From assembly GCF_000764555.1 (NCBI RefSeq), contig NZ_CP009574.1:248001-312000 (forward strand): DNA of 64,000 nucleotides, read 5' to 3'. Within the stretch, counting starts at the first letter, position 1. Every line of letters begins with the position of its first letter. The DNA comes from Candidatus Francisella endociliophora (GTDB lineage Bacteria; Pseudomonadota; Gammaproteobacteria; Francisellales; Francisellaceae). This document shows, in pieces, positions 9,645-19,238 of the stretch. The position numbers and the translations under genes are program-made. The notes under the pieces are model-generated. The model saw only the letters and a program-made list of their open reading frames with translations. It ran no database searches and was not told the origin of the DNA.

Positions 9645-10706
9645 ATGAAATATACAAAACTTGGTAATACAAATTTAAGCATTAGTAGAATTTGTCTTGG
9701 AACTATGACTTGGGGTCAGCAGAATACTCAGACTGAAAGTTTTGAACAAATGGAGTATGCTTTATCCCAAGGAGTAAATTTTTGGGATACTGCTGAAATG
9801 TATGCTTTTCCTAGAACTCCAGAGACTTATGGTAAGACTGAAGAGATAATTGGCAATTGGTTTCAGCAGTCAAAAAAAAGAGATAGCATAATATTAGCTT
9901 CAAAATGTTCTCCTGTTGGATATATAAGAAATAAACCTATTATAAGTAGAGAAAATATCTTAGAAGCTGTAGATGGTAGCCTCAAGCGTTTAAAAACTGA
10001 TTATATAGATTTGTATCAATTTCATTGGCCAACAAATAGGCCTCATTACCATTTTAATCTCTGGTGGAATTTTAAACCAGCAACAAGTGAGTCTAAATCT
10101 CAAATTATTGAAAATATTTTTGAAACATTACAGACTTGTGATGAACTAGTAAAAGCTGGAAAAATCAAATATATAGGTCTTTCAAATGATTCTGTTTGGG
10201 GAGTCAACCAATTTATAACTATTGCTGAAAAATATAATCTACCTCGTATTCAAAGTCTTCAAAACGAATACAATTTACACCGTCGTCGAGACGAAACAGA
10301 TATTATGGAAACATGTGCTCTTGAGGATATTTCATACCTTGCTTGGTCTCCATTGAATATGGGAGTAATCTCAGGAAAGTATATAAAAAACCAACGTCCT
10401 ATTGAATCTCGAATGTCAAATAAGTTTTTATCTAATCAAAATTTAAAAGATATGCTTGCATATAGACTTGCCGTTAAAGATGAAGTCACGCTTGAATATC
10501 TAAGAATAGCTCAAAAACATAACCTAGATATTTGTCAAATGGCATTAGCATTTACTATTAGGAAACCTTATATGAGCTCTAGTATTATTGGTGCTACAAG
10601 CATAAAACAACTAAAAACAAATATAGATGCTATAAACCTTGAATTATCTGATGAAGTCTTAGCTGATATTGAAAAAGTCAGAAGAAAATATCCAGTACCT
10701 TTTTAA
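9645..10706 (+). CDS. aldo/keto reductase, Tas-like (second of tandem pair)
   Basis: This is a paralogue of the preceding gene (353 aa) with the same tetrad: NFWDTAEMY, Lys in ASKCSP, and His in QFHWP. The middle part has diverged more (IRNKPIISRENILEA in place of ARNEENPVTNKATIIDA), so substrate preference may differ. It was probably produced by tandem duplication. The MFS carrier starts 18 bases downstream, giving a three-gene unit for uptake or export and reduction of a common compound. Confidence 0.88.
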   Translation: MKYTKLGNTNLSISRICLGTMTWGQQNTQTESFEQMEYALSQGVNFWDTAEMYAFPRTPETYGKTEEIIGNWFQQSKKRDSIILASKCSPVGYIRNKPIISRENILEAVDGSLKRLKTDYIDLYQFHWPTNRPHYHFNLWWNFKPATSESKSQIIENIFETLQTCDELVKAGKIKYIGLSNDSVWGVNQFITIAEKYNLPRIQSLQNEYNLHRRRDETDIMETCALEDISYLAWSPLNMGVISGKYIKNQRPIESRMSNKFLSNQNLKDMLAYRLAVKDEVTLEYLRIAQKHNLDICQMALAFTIRKPYMSSSIIGATSIKQLKTNIDAINLELSDEVLADIEKVRRKYPVPF

Positions 10707-10724
10707 TATTAAGAGACCAAAAAT

Positions 10725-11942
10725 ATGCAAAAAAAAATTTTTTTAATTTTTATATGGATAAGCACAGTAGCATTCTATATGTATACTCGAATGATAAATA
10801 CTTCATTATCTGCCTTTTCTATTCCTTTAAAATCAGAATATGGTTTTTCTGGAGTAGATATTGCTTGGGCTATTTCTATGTACAGTATGGCTATGCTAAT
10901 AATGAAAATCCCTGTAGGAATGCTTGTAGATAGATATGGTATCGATATACCTGTAATGTTTGCTATGGGAATAGTTTTTGTTGGCACTGTATTATTTGCA
11001 TTTCCAGTAAATTCCACTACTTTATTATCTTCTCGCTTTATAATTGGTATAGGTACAGCTTTTGCAATGATGAGTGCATATCGGCTTACAAGTATCATTC
11101 TTAGCAAAAGACTGTTTGCTGTTGCTACTGGTTTCATTTACTTTTTTGGTTCTTTTGCAGTATCTATGTCAGGAGCTCCTTTAAACTATGCTGTCCAAAG
11201 ATATAGCTATAGTTATATAGTATTAACTCTTGCCATTATAATATTCCTAATTTTGTTAGTTTATTCAGTTAGCAGATTTAAATATGGTAGCATTCCTAAA
11301 ACTGGTAACATTAAGTCTTTTAGTGATTACTTTAAGGGGGTAAAAAGTATATTTACTGATAGACAAATAGTTTTTACAATAATTTATACTAGCTTTTTTA
11401 CTTGTGTATTTTTTAACACTATAGGTTATTGGGGCAATACTATATTGCTTAACACTAAACTACCAAATACTGAACAAGCAGGCTTAATAGGTAATAGTAT
11501 CGCATCATTATCATCAGGTATTGCATCAATTTTAGTTGGAGTAATAATTGCTACTCAGTTACTGCGAAGAAAACATATATTCCTATTCTCAACATTGGCG
11601 ACAATTTCATTAGTTACTATTTTTTATACTAATATTACAAATATTTATATATTAACAACAGCAGCTATATTTTTTGGTTTTGGCTTTGGTTTTACAGGTA
11701 TTGCATTTGATACTGCAAATAAACGTAACCAAACTTATCTTGTTAGTATTTTGTCAGTACTATTTCTTGTTGAATATATTCTAAATAGCATTATTAACCC
11801 TTTAGCTGCCCATATTCAAGAAACATTGGTTTTTTATGATTTTTCTACCTTTACTAGCTATAAAATAGCTTATGGGCTATTTTTACTTCTATTACTTATC
11901 GCAAATCTCTTAAGTTTCTATATAAAACCACAAAAAGCCTAA
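10725..11942 (+). CDS. MFS transporter
   Basis: This inner-membrane carrier of the major facilitator superfamily (405 aa) has about 12 hydrophobic segments. The loop 2-3 motif MLVDRYG (compare DxxGRR) follows helix 2. It belongs to the reductase operon by spacing. Substrate cannot be read from sequence; Francisella encodes many such carriers. The initiating ATG is preceded by a weak AAGAGA. Confidence 0.8.
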   Translation: MQKKIFLIFIWISTVAFYMYTRMINTSLSAFSIPLKSEYGFSGVDIAWAISMYSMAMLIMKIPVGMLVDRYGIDIPVMFAMGIVFVGTVLFAFPVNSTTLLSSRFIIGIGTAFAMMSAYRLTSIILSKRLFAVATGFIYFFGSFAVSMSGAPLNYAVQRYSYSYIVLTLAIIIFLILLVYSVSRFKYGSIPKTGNIKSFSDYFKGVKSIFTDRQIVFTIIYTSFFTCVFFNTIGYWGNTILLNTKLPNTEQAGLIGNSIASLSSGIASILVGVIIATQLLRRKHIFLFSTLATISLVTIFYTNITNIYILTTAAIFFGFGFGFTGIAFDTANKRNQTYLVSILSVLFLVEYILNSIINPLAAHIQETLVFYDFSTFTSYKIAYGLFLLLLLIANLLSFYIKPQKA

Positions 11943-11993
11943 GCATATATGTTATATTTATACAAAATATAAAACTTCTAAAAATCATTGCGT

Positions 11994-12347
11994 ATGCAAC
12001 AATCTTTATTTTTAAAATCTCTTGAAATATATGTAAGCTTGGGTTGCTCAGAAGAAGAAAGAACTCAAAAACAAATGGTTAAAATTGATCTTGAATTAGA
12101 ATTTAACCAAGACTATTCCGCAAGTGATACAGATAATCTTGAAGAAACAATTTGTTACTATACTTTGAGAAATAATATCCAAAAATTCTGTGATGATATT
12201 AGTTGTAACCTTATAGAGTACTTAGCTAAGCAAATTTTTCTATTTATACAAGATACTCACCAAGATGTAAAAGTTAAATATCTGAAACTTATCAAGTCCC
12301 CTCCTGTTTCACAAATAGAGTCAGCCTCTTTTATTATTAGGAGTTAG
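11994..12347 (+). CDS. folB: dihydroneopterin aldolase
   Basis: This enzyme cleaves 7,8-dihydroneopterin to 6-hydroxymethyl-dihydropterin and glycolaldehyde. The protein (117 aa from ATG 11994; an in-frame TTG at 11988 is possible) has the family length. It shows LFLKSLEIYVSLGCSEEER at the start (the catalytic Glu region), a central TICYYTLRNNIQ helix, and C-terminal KYLKLIKSPPV followed by a strand. Two bases separate it from the folKP fusion, so the next two folate steps are encoded together. Confidence 0.9.
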   Translation: MQQSLFLKSLEIYVSLGCSEEERTQKQMVKIDLELEFNQDYSASDTDNLEETICYYTLRNNIQKFCDDISCNLIEYLAKQIFLFIQDTHQDVKVKYLKLIKSPPVSQIESASFIIRS

Positions 12348-12348
12348 T

Positions 12349-13614
12349 ATGCAATATATTATTGGAATTGGAGCAAATATAGGCTTTGTACTTGAGAATA
12401 TCCATCTAGCAATAAATGCTCTAGATAATAATCCTGATATCAAAGTTTTAAAGAAAGCTAGCCTTTACAGTAGCAAAGCTATACTCAAAGAAGATTCTCC
12501 TGAGGATTGGGATATTAACTTTATAAATTCAGCTGTAAAAATCAATTCACCACTAGACCCAGAAGAACTTTTGAAAATTTTAAAAGATATTGAAAAAAAT
12601 ATTGGTAGAGATTTAGATGCTCCTATTTGGTCGCCTAGAGTTATTGATTTAGATATATTAGCTGCAGAAGATTATATTTTAGATTCTGAATTATTAACTA
12701 TCCCACATAAAGAACTTGTACATAGAAGTTTTGCTTTAGCTCCATTACTTGAGCTTGATAGAAGCTGGCATCATCCTAAACATGCAGATATTGATTTACA
12801 TACTAGGTTGAAGGAGCTTGGAGGAATACATAAGCTTAAGCAAACATTATCAAGTACTATGCGTATGGGTATTGTAAATTTATCAGATCAGTCTTTTTCA
12901 GATGGTCATTTTGATGATACTACAAGAAAATCTAATCTCTTTGAGCTTATAGAGTCTGGCGCAGAAATTATAGATATTGGAGCAGAGTCAACTAAACCTG
13001 ACGCTACATCGATATCTGTAGATGAAGAATTTATTAGATTAGATAGTTTTCTAGAGTACCTAAAAAGCCAACTACCAAGCTTAAAATATAAACCATTAAT
13101 AAGTATCGACACTCGCAAACTTGAGGTTATGCAAAAAGTACTGGACAAGTATAATGATATTATTTGGATGATAAATGATGTTGAATGTAATGACATTCAA
13201 CAAAAAGCTAAATTAATTGCAAAATATAATAAGAAATATGTAATAACTCATAATCTAGGCATAGAATCTAGAAGTGAATATTTAGAAAAAAATAATGCTA
13301 TAGATGAGGTTTGTGATTATATTGACTCCAAAAAAGCTATTATGCTAACAGAAGGTATTAAGCAATCAGATATTTATTTTGATGTTGGATTTGGTTTTAG
13401 TAAACAAAAAGATACAGCTATACATTTGTTAGCGAATATTGAGAAACTAAAAGAAAGACTTTCCTTAAAGACTCTTGTTGGTCATTCTCGTAAAATCTCT
13501 GTGTTAGGTTTAGAGAAAAATGCAAATATTGCACAACGAGATTTAGCCACAAAAAACCTTTCTGAAAAACTAATCAAAAGAGATATTGAAATAATTCGTG
13601 TACATAAAATTTAA
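12349..13614 (+). CDS. folKP: bifunctional HPPK-dihydropteroate synthase fusion
   Basis: A single 421-aa chain carries both enzymes that turn hydroxymethyl-dihydropterin into dihydropteroate. Residues 1-160 are HPPK: GIGANIG at the start, NFINSAV, and RVIDLDILAAED with the paired Asp for magnesium. Residues 165-421 are DHPS, the sulfonamide target: MGIVNLSDQSFSDGHF, IIDIGAESTKPDA, SIDTRK, MINDVE and C-terminal VGHSRK. The first DHPS motif differs from the common MGILNVTPDSFSDGG, with Ser-Asp-Gln replacing Thr-Pro-Asp. The fused arrangement is known in Francisella tularensis, where its structure has been solved. Confidence 0.93.
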   Translation: MQYIIGIGANIGFVLENIHLAINALDNNPDIKVLKKASLYSSKAILKEDSPEDWDINFINSAVKINSPLDPEELLKILKDIEKNIGRDLDAPIWSPRVIDLDILAAEDYILDSELLTIPHKELVHRSFALAPLLELDRSWHHPKHADIDLHTRLKELGGIHKLKQTLSSTMRMGIVNLSDQSFSDGHFDDTTRKSNLFELIESGAEIIDIGAESTKPDATSISVDEEFIRLDSFLEYLKSQLPSLKYKPLISIDTRKLEVMQKVLDKYNDIIWMINDVECNDIQQKAKLIAKYNKKYVITHNLGIESRSEYLEKNNAIDEVCDYIDSKKAIMLTEGIKQSDIYFDVGFGFSKQKDTAIHLLANIEKLKERLSLKTLVGHSRKISVLGLEKNANIAQRDLATKNLSEKLIKRDIEIIRVHKI

Positions 13615-13626
13615 TAAGGAAGCAAA

Positions 13627-14550
13627 ATGCCATACCATCCTAGTTTAGAAGCAATGCTTGATACACCAGAAATTAGAAGAATAAAGAAACTTGATCTTAG
13701 AGAACAGAGAGAAATTTTTGGAAAACTATCTGTAGAACAAATAAATAGAATTCCTAAACCAGATATCAACGAAAATGATATCAAACTAGAAAATGACACT
13801 ATACTTAGACATTATCAACCTAAAAATGCAGCTACTGACAAATCAGTTCTATTTATTCATGGTGGCGGTTGGTGTTTAAGTTCAATAAACACATATGATC
13901 ATGTGTGTAGATATCTATGCGATCAAGGAAATATAAATATTTTTTCACTAGAGTATGGGTTAGCACCTGAGCATAGGTTTCCAGCAGCTGTTAATCATGC
14001 TTTATTTGCTTATGATTGGTTATATAATAATGCAAAACAATATAATATTTCTCCAGACAATATTTTTGTAATGGGTGATAGCGCTGGAGGCAATCTTGTA
14101 ACTATTATCTGTCATGAAAGACAAAAAAATATGCCAAAGGCACAGATATTAGTCTACCCTTCAGTAGATAAATATACTAATTATGCAAGTAATAAAAAGT
14201 TTGATGAGTATAAGTATCACCTTACTAAAGAATGGTGTAATATGTTTCTTGATGGATATCTTGGTGATGAAATCATGTCTAATCATGAGAATCTAAAAAA
14301 GCCTCGAATATCTCCTTTATTTTATGAAAATACTCAACAGCCCGATACGCTTATAATTGCAGCAACTCATGATATTTTGATTGATGGAATATATGCTTAT
14401 GAGAAAAAACTTAAAGATCAAGGAGTGTTTGTAGAAACACATTATGATGATGAAATGTATCATGGATTTATGGGGTTAATTGGAATGAGTCCTCTACAAA
14501 ATGCTAAAACTGCTCTAGATAAAGCTATAAAATTCATTAATGAAAGATAA
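13627..14550 (+). CDS. alpha/beta-hydrolase esterase of the hormone-sensitive lipase family
   Basis: This cytoplasmic carboxylesterase (307 aa) has the HSL-family oxyanion motif HGGGW near residue 78 and nucleophile elbow GDSAGG near residue 154. The catalytic Asp lies in ATHDILIDG and the His in MYHGFMG, so the complete triad is present. Substrates are usually short acyl esters. There is no signal peptide. AAGGAAG lies just before the ATG. It is 12 bases downstream of folKP, so it may be transcribed with it though functionally unrelated. Confidence 0.87.
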   Translation: MPYHPSLEAMLDTPEIRRIKKLDLREQREIFGKLSVEQINRIPKPDINENDIKLENDTILRHYQPKNAATDKSVLFIHGGGWCLSSINTYDHVCRYLCDQGNINIFSLEYGLAPEHRFPAAVNHALFAYDWLYNNAKQYNISPDNIFVMGDSAGGNLVTIICHERQKNMPKAQILVYPSVDKYTNYASNKKFDEYKYHLTKEWCNMFLDGYLGDEIMSNHENLKKPRISPLFYENTQQPDTLIIAATHDILIDGIYAYEKKLKDQGVFVETHYDDEMYHGFMGLIGMSPLQNAKTALDKAIKFINER

Positions 14551-14580
14551 GATAAATTAACTAATAAATATCAATATCCT

Positions 14581-15084
14581 ATGAAACCAGTTTTTAAGAC
14601 AGATAAAAAGCCAGGAATAAAGTCTGAACAAATTATTAAGAGATTTAATGAACTACCTGCATTTGTTGCAACTGGTGGTGAAATAGTATTTGTCTCAGAT
14701 GATCTACTAGAAGTTCATACAAGGTTTAATCTTAATGAAAACACTATGAACTATCATAAATCTGGTTTTGGTGGTGCTATCTACTCATCTTTAGATCCTA
14801 TTTATCCTTTACAATTTATTTATATATTAGGTGAAAAGTATGTTGTTTGGGATTTAGCTGCTAAAATTGAATATTTAAGACCTATTTATAATAATGTATA
14901 TGCTAGATTTTTACTTACTCACGATCAAATATATGATATCAAAGAAAAGATTAAAACAAAAAATAGAACTACTATTGAGCTAGCTGTTGAATATACTAAT
15001 ATTGATTCAGATATTATTTATGCAAGAGCCATGAAGACGATATATATTGCTGATAAAGAATATTTCGAAACTAAAAATAAATAA
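14581..15084 (+). CDS. DUF4442 hot-dog-fold protein, possible acyl-CoA thioesterase
   Basis: A 167-aa cytoplasmic protein with the DUF4442 pattern. After a basic N-terminus comes a helix ending PAFVATGGE, a strand with HTRFNLNENTMNYH, a glycine-rich GFGGAIYSS helix and long strands VVWDLAAKIEYLRP and a C-terminal AMKTIYIAD. The family has the hot-dog fold of acyl-CoA thioesterases; the activity has not been shown for this protein. It starts 30 bases after the esterase, on the same strand. Confidence 0.72.
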   Translation: MKPVFKTDKKPGIKSEQIIKRFNELPAFVATGGEIVFVSDDLLEVHTRFNLNENTMNYHKSGFGGAIYSSLDPIYPLQFIYILGEKYVVWDLAAKIEYLRPIYNNVYARFLLTHDQIYDIKEKIKTKNRTTIELAVEYTNIDSDIIYARAMKTIYIADKEYFETKNK

Positions 15085-15091
15085 AATAGTT

Positions 15092-16334
15092 TTATAATTT
15101 TACAGTCTTATTTGCAGCCATAGTTCTATATATCCCAATAGCACCTAAAACACCAGCAAAAACTAGTATTAATGTATATATAGCTAATCCAGAAATGCCA
15201 TATTTAGCAGTAAATATACTTGCTATCAAAGGTGCTGCTCCACTAATCCCATTACCAATACTATAGCTAATCGCGCATCCTGTAGCTCGCCATTCTTGAT
15301 CAAAAACCAATGAAAAAAATGGAGATACCGCCCCTTGTATAGCTGCCATAATTATACTAAAACAGAAAATAGCTAAAAAACTTACAATTAAATCATTAGC
15401 CTCCAGTAACATTATCAATGGATAAAACAAAATAACCAAAAATACTAAAGCTATATAAAAAAACCTTCATATAACCATACTTATCTGCAATATAACCAAA
15501 TGAAGGATAAAATATACATGCAAAAAACAATATTATGCTATTTAAAAATAAAGCTCTATTCTCAGGGATTCTTTGATACTCAACTTGATAATTAACTAAA
15601 TACGTAAATACCATGTAATATAACGAGGCACACATGCACGTAATTAATGAAACAATTATTATCTGTCGATATTGGCTAATTAATGCAGTTAAAAGCTTAA
15701 TATTATTTCTATGCTTCGGTGGTTGATGTATATATTCCTCATTTCTATTGATATATAAATAAGTAACAAAGAGTAAACCACTCAGTATGAACGGAACTCT
15801 CCAAATAAGCTGATCATGATGTTTAAAGATTACCTCTGAAATTGCTCCAACAATTGATGCCAACAAAAATCCTGCTGAAGATATCGCAAAAATTACCCCT
15901 ACTGACAGCCCAGGTTTCATCTTTGAATCACTAACACCTAATGTTATTAATGTAGGGAACTGCCCTCCTACTGATAATCCTTGGATAATCCTAAACAAAA
16001 TTAATAAGATAGGTGCTACTATACCAATATCAGAATAACTTGGAATCAAGCCTATAAATATAGTAGATATCCCCATTGCTATCGTACACATATTTACAAC
16101 ATAAGCATAAGAAAATATATCTGCTAAATATCCCATGATTAAAGCACCAAATGGTCGAATAAATGTTCCAATAAAAAATACTGAAAATGTTAATAATAAT
16201 GATAATTGATGATTCTCTGATGGAAAAAAGTTCAAAGATATAAATGTAGCAAAGTAAATATATAATGAAAAATCATACCATTCAAGGATATTTCCATAAG
16301 ATATCTTAATAAGTGATATCACTTTCTTAGTCAT
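15092..16334 (-). pseudogene. MFS metabolite:proton symporter, split by a frameshift
   Basis: Two overlapping frames encode one transporter of the metabolite:H+ symporter (ProP-like) branch. The 5' part (15396-16334, 312 aa) begins with SYGNILEWYDFSLYIYFA and carries helices 1-8. The 3' part (15092-15439) carries the last helices. They would join in frame if one base were lost from the run of seven A (15457-15463 on the + strand; seven T in the message), giving YMKVFYIALVFLVILFYP. The first frame instead stops soon after at NVTGG. Either the gene is inactivated, or the homopolymer allows slippage. A sequencing error in the run is also possible. Confidence 0.75.
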
Positions 16335-16490
16335 ATAATGTAATTTTTTTCAGACTATACCAAGTTAGTATACATACCTAAATCGACAATTTATATATGA
16401 AATATTTTTTACTTAAATAAATACTATTTATAGTTACTAAAGGATTTTTTTTACTTATAATAATATTCGTAATCATATATAGGAGAAAAA

Positions 16491-17231
16491 ATGAAAATAG
16501 AAGATGTAAAGAAAAATGTTTTTTCAATGCCACTTTGTTCACCAACAGCAAATAGAATTGCTTATAAATTCACTAATAGAGAATATTTTATAATTGACTA
16601 TATTGCAGACATTGAAATTCTAAAGAAATTTGTACCAGAACCTTTAAAACCAACAGGTCTTGTAAAATTTGAGTTTATGAAAATGCATGATGCTAATGGT
16701 TTTGGTAGCTTTAATGAAGCGGGCCAACTTATAGAAGTTGAACTTGATGGTAAAAAAGGTCTTTATTCACATATTATGCTTTTAGATAATTTACCATCAA
16801 TTGCAGCTGGTCGTGAAATATGGGGATTCCCTAAAAAGTATGCTCACCCTACTTTAACTGTAGATTCTGATACTCTACTAGGTACAGTTAAATACAATAG
16901 TATTGATGTTGCATACGGAACAATGGGTTATAAGTATGAAGAGCTAGATAAAGAAGCTGTAAGAAAAGCTCTTGAAGAAACTCCAAACTACTTACTTAAA
17001 ACAATTCCTCATGTAAATGGTAAAGATGTTAGTATTTGTGAGCTTGTAAAATATCATGTAAAAGATGTGACTGTCAAAGGAGCTTGGACTGGCCCTGTTG
17101 ATTTACAAGTGTTTAATCATGTACAAGCTGCTCTTCATCATTTACCAGTTAAAGAAATAGTTAAAGGTTCTCACTTTATTGCTGATGTGACTCTTGGCTT
17201 TGGCGAAGTAGTCTTTGATTATTTAAAATAA
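16491..17231 (+). CDS. adc: acetoacetate decarboxylase
   Basis: This cytoplasmic enzyme decarboxylates acetoacetate to acetone and CO2 through a Schiff-base lysine. The 246-aa protein carries REIWGFPKKYAHP near residue 105-117; the paired lysines match the catalytic LysLys of clostridial Adc. GAGGAAAAA-like purines (GGAGAAAA) precede the ATG. A -10-like TATAAT lies at 16456-16461. A 3-hydroxybutyrate dehydrogenase gene lies 1.2 kb downstream, which suggests handling of acetoacetate and 3-hydroxybutyrate. Some homologues act on other beta-keto acids. Confidence 0.88.
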   Translation: MKIEDVKKNVFSMPLCSPTANRIAYKFTNREYFIIDYIADIEILKKFVPEPLKPTGLVKFEFMKMHDANGFGSFNEAGQLIEVELDGKKGLYSHIMLLDNLPSIAAGREIWGFPKKYAHPTLTVDSDTLLGTVKYNSIDVAYGTMGYKYEELDKEAVRKALEETPNYLLKTIPHVNGKDVSICELVKYHVKDVTVKGAWTGPVDLQVFNHVQAALHHLPVKEIVKGSHFIADVTLGFGEVVFDYLK

Positions 17232-17255
17232 CACGAACCTATATAACTAATTCTT

Positions 17256-18251
17256 TTATATTTTTCTTTCTAGATATCTAGATCCAACTATAACAGTAGC
17301 TACTATAACTATACCTATTAAAGTATAAGCTAGCCTTGATACACTTATATCATAGCCAGACATATGAGCAAGCTTTAATAACAATGCAATAAATATTGTC
17401 AGAAAAAACACATAGCTACCATAATGTTTGATAATACAACAAATAGTAAGAAATGTTGTTATAAATAAAATAATCCAAATAATATATGGATTAAACACAT
17501 ATATAGCTAAAGGAATTGCAAATATTGAACCAATAACTGTACCTATAAGTCTATGTTTAATTGCTGTTGATGAACGAATAATATCAGGTTTAAATATTAA
17601 CAATACTGTCATAGGTATCCAATAGCCTATCTCTATATCAAAATAGATAGAAATAAAGTTACCAATTATTAAACCTAGTGATAAGCTTATTGCATAAAGC
17701 GTTGATTCTTTATCAGGTATAATTTTTATTGATTTTTGAATATTATTTTTATTCTTATCTGTATCAAATTTCTTTATAAGAAACACTAATACAAAGAGAA
17801 ATGCTATCCCGCCAATAAATGCAAAACTACCAATTATAATAGACATAGATAGAGTAGAATTAAAGCCAGTACCAATAACATACATATCAGCAATAAATAA
17901 GATTCCATTAGCAAAAACCAAATCAGATTTGGCTGTATATCCTACTAAAAATGAAAATATTAAAAGTATTAATGAGCTAACTATTAAGTTATGTGAATAG
18001 TATCCGCCTAAAACAATAGCTATGCTCATTAATGATGAAAAGGCAGTCCCTGCATATATTTTAAACTTAAGAGTATGATCACGTATAGAAACCTGATGTA
18101 AAGTTGCAACAAAACAGCCTAATGCTGCAAATAATCCATAAATATTTTGTGGGTCAAACACAACTTGTATAGCTGTAAATAACCCTATACTTAACATAGC
18201 TGAAAAAGCTAAAATCACACTGCTTTTTCTAAAACAAATATATCTTAACAC
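17256..18251 (-). CDS. FUSC-family inner-membrane protein
   Basis: A 331-aa protein with about ten hydrophobic segments in two blocks, the arrangement of the FUSC family (fusaric-acid-resistance/aromatic acid efflux, such as AaeB and YccS). The second half contains IGYWIPMTVLLIFKPD, the family signature around the WxxLT/xxxxxP motif, followed by RLIGTVIGSIFAIPLA. It lacks the long soluble domain of AaeB, so it is a short form. Probable export of an organic anion; substrate unknown. It is convergent with adc and divergent from the dehydrogenase. Confidence 0.75.
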   Translation of the reverse strand: MLRYICFRKSSVILAFSAMLSIGLFTAIQVVFDPQNIYGLFAALGCFVATLHQVSIRDHTLKFKIYAGTAFSSLMSIAIVLGGYYSHNLIVSSLILLIFSFLVGYTAKSDLVFANGILFIADMYVIGTGFNSTLSMSIIIGSFAFIGGIAFLFVLVFLIKKFDTDKNKNNIQKSIKIIPDKESTLYAISLSLGLIIGNFISIYFDIEIGYWIPMTVLLIFKPDIIRSSTAIKHRLIGTVIGSIFAIPLAIYVFNPYIIWIILFITTFLTICCIIKHYGSYVFFLTIFIALLLKLAHMSGYDISVSRLAYTLIGIVIVATVIVGSRYLERKI

Positions 18252-18400
18252 GTATTAATTTTTTGAATCTAATTATGATAAGTATTATATCTCTAATTCA
18301 AACAATTTATCCTTAAATTATGTAATTTAATATCTAATTGAGTTTGGTATTGATATATAATATAGAGCAGAAATATTTATCCTATAGGAAGTCTTTAAAA

Positions 18401-19183
18401 ATGTCAGTAAAAAATAAAGTAACTTTAATAACAGGTGCTGCCTCTGGTCTTGGTTTAGGTATGGCAAATGAGTTTGCTAAACAAGGTGCAAAAGTTGTAA
18501 TTGCAGATTTAGATCTTGAAAAGTCACAACAAGTAGCTAAAGAGCTAGCAGATAAGCATAATGTAGAAACTCTAGCTGTACAAATGGATGTAACAAATGA
18601 AGATCAAGTAAACGCTGGTGTTGATGCAACAGTTGAGAAATTTGGTCGTATTGATACAGTTATCAATAATGCAGGGATTCAAATAATTTCATCAATAGTT
18701 GATTTCAAAGTTTCTGCTTGGAAAAAATTATTTGATATCCATATGACAGGTACTCTTCTTGTAACTCAAGCTGCTATGAGACATATGATAGATTTAAAAA
18801 CTGGAGGAAGAATTATAGTTGTAGGTTCTGTTCACTCTGTCCTTGCCTCTAAAAATAAAGCTGCTTATGTTGCTGCAAAACACGCTCAAGTTGGCTTTGT
18901 AAGAGCTCTTGCTAAAGAAGGTGCTGAACACAACATTTCATCTAACTTAATTGGTCCAGGTTTTGTACTAACTCCATTAGTTGAAAAACAAATTCCAGAG
19001 CAAGCAAAAGAGCTAGGTATTTCTGAAGAAGAAGTTGTTAAAAATGTAATGCTTGGTGGCACGGTTGATGGTGAATTTACAACTGTTCAAGATATTTCAG
19101 ATACTGCTATATTCTTAGCTGGATTTAAAACAAATGCTTTAACTGGTCAAAAACTTCTTGTATCTCACGGCTGGGGAATGTAA
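18401..19183 (+). CDS. 3-hydroxybutyrate dehydrogenase, SDR family
   Basis: This NAD-dependent short-chain dehydrogenase (260 aa) interconverts D-3-hydroxybutyrate and acetoacetate. ATG at 18401 is chosen because AGGAAG lies 11 bases upstream and the reading frame from there begins just before the cofactor motif TGAASGLGLG. NNAG is present, the catalytic Ser lies in VVGSVHSV and the Tyr-Lys pair in YVAAKHAQVG. The VHSVLASKNKAAYVAAKH stretch and C-terminal SHGWGM are characteristic of 3-hydroxybutyrate dehydrogenases. An upstream TTG at 18338 would add 21 residues without family support. Confidence 0.85.
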   Translation: MSVKNKVTLITGAASGLGLGMANEFAKQGAKVVIADLDLEKSQQVAKELADKHNVETLAVQMDVTNEDQVNAGVDATVEKFGRIDTVINNAGIQIISSIVDFKVSAWKKLFDIHMTGTLLVTQAAMRHMIDLKTGGRIIVVGSVHSVLASKNKAAYVAAKHAQVGFVRALAKEGAEHNISSNLIGPGFVLTPLVEKQIPEQAKELGISEEEVVKNVMLGGTVDGEFTTVQDISDTAIFLAGFKTNALTGQKLLVSHGWGM

Positions 19184-19201
19184 AAACTCCATCAATCTAT
19201 G

Positions 19202-19221
19202 CTATATTAATCCTAATATAG
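19202..19221. other. short perfect hairpin between two genes
   Basis: CTATATTA (19202-19209) and TAATATAG (19214-19221) are perfectly complementary around a 4-base loop. It lies after the dehydrogenase stop and before the glycosidase start. There is no T-run after it, so it is at best a weak terminator or a processing/operator site. Confidence 0.35.
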
Positions 19222-19238
19222 ATTCACTTTTATTCTAA

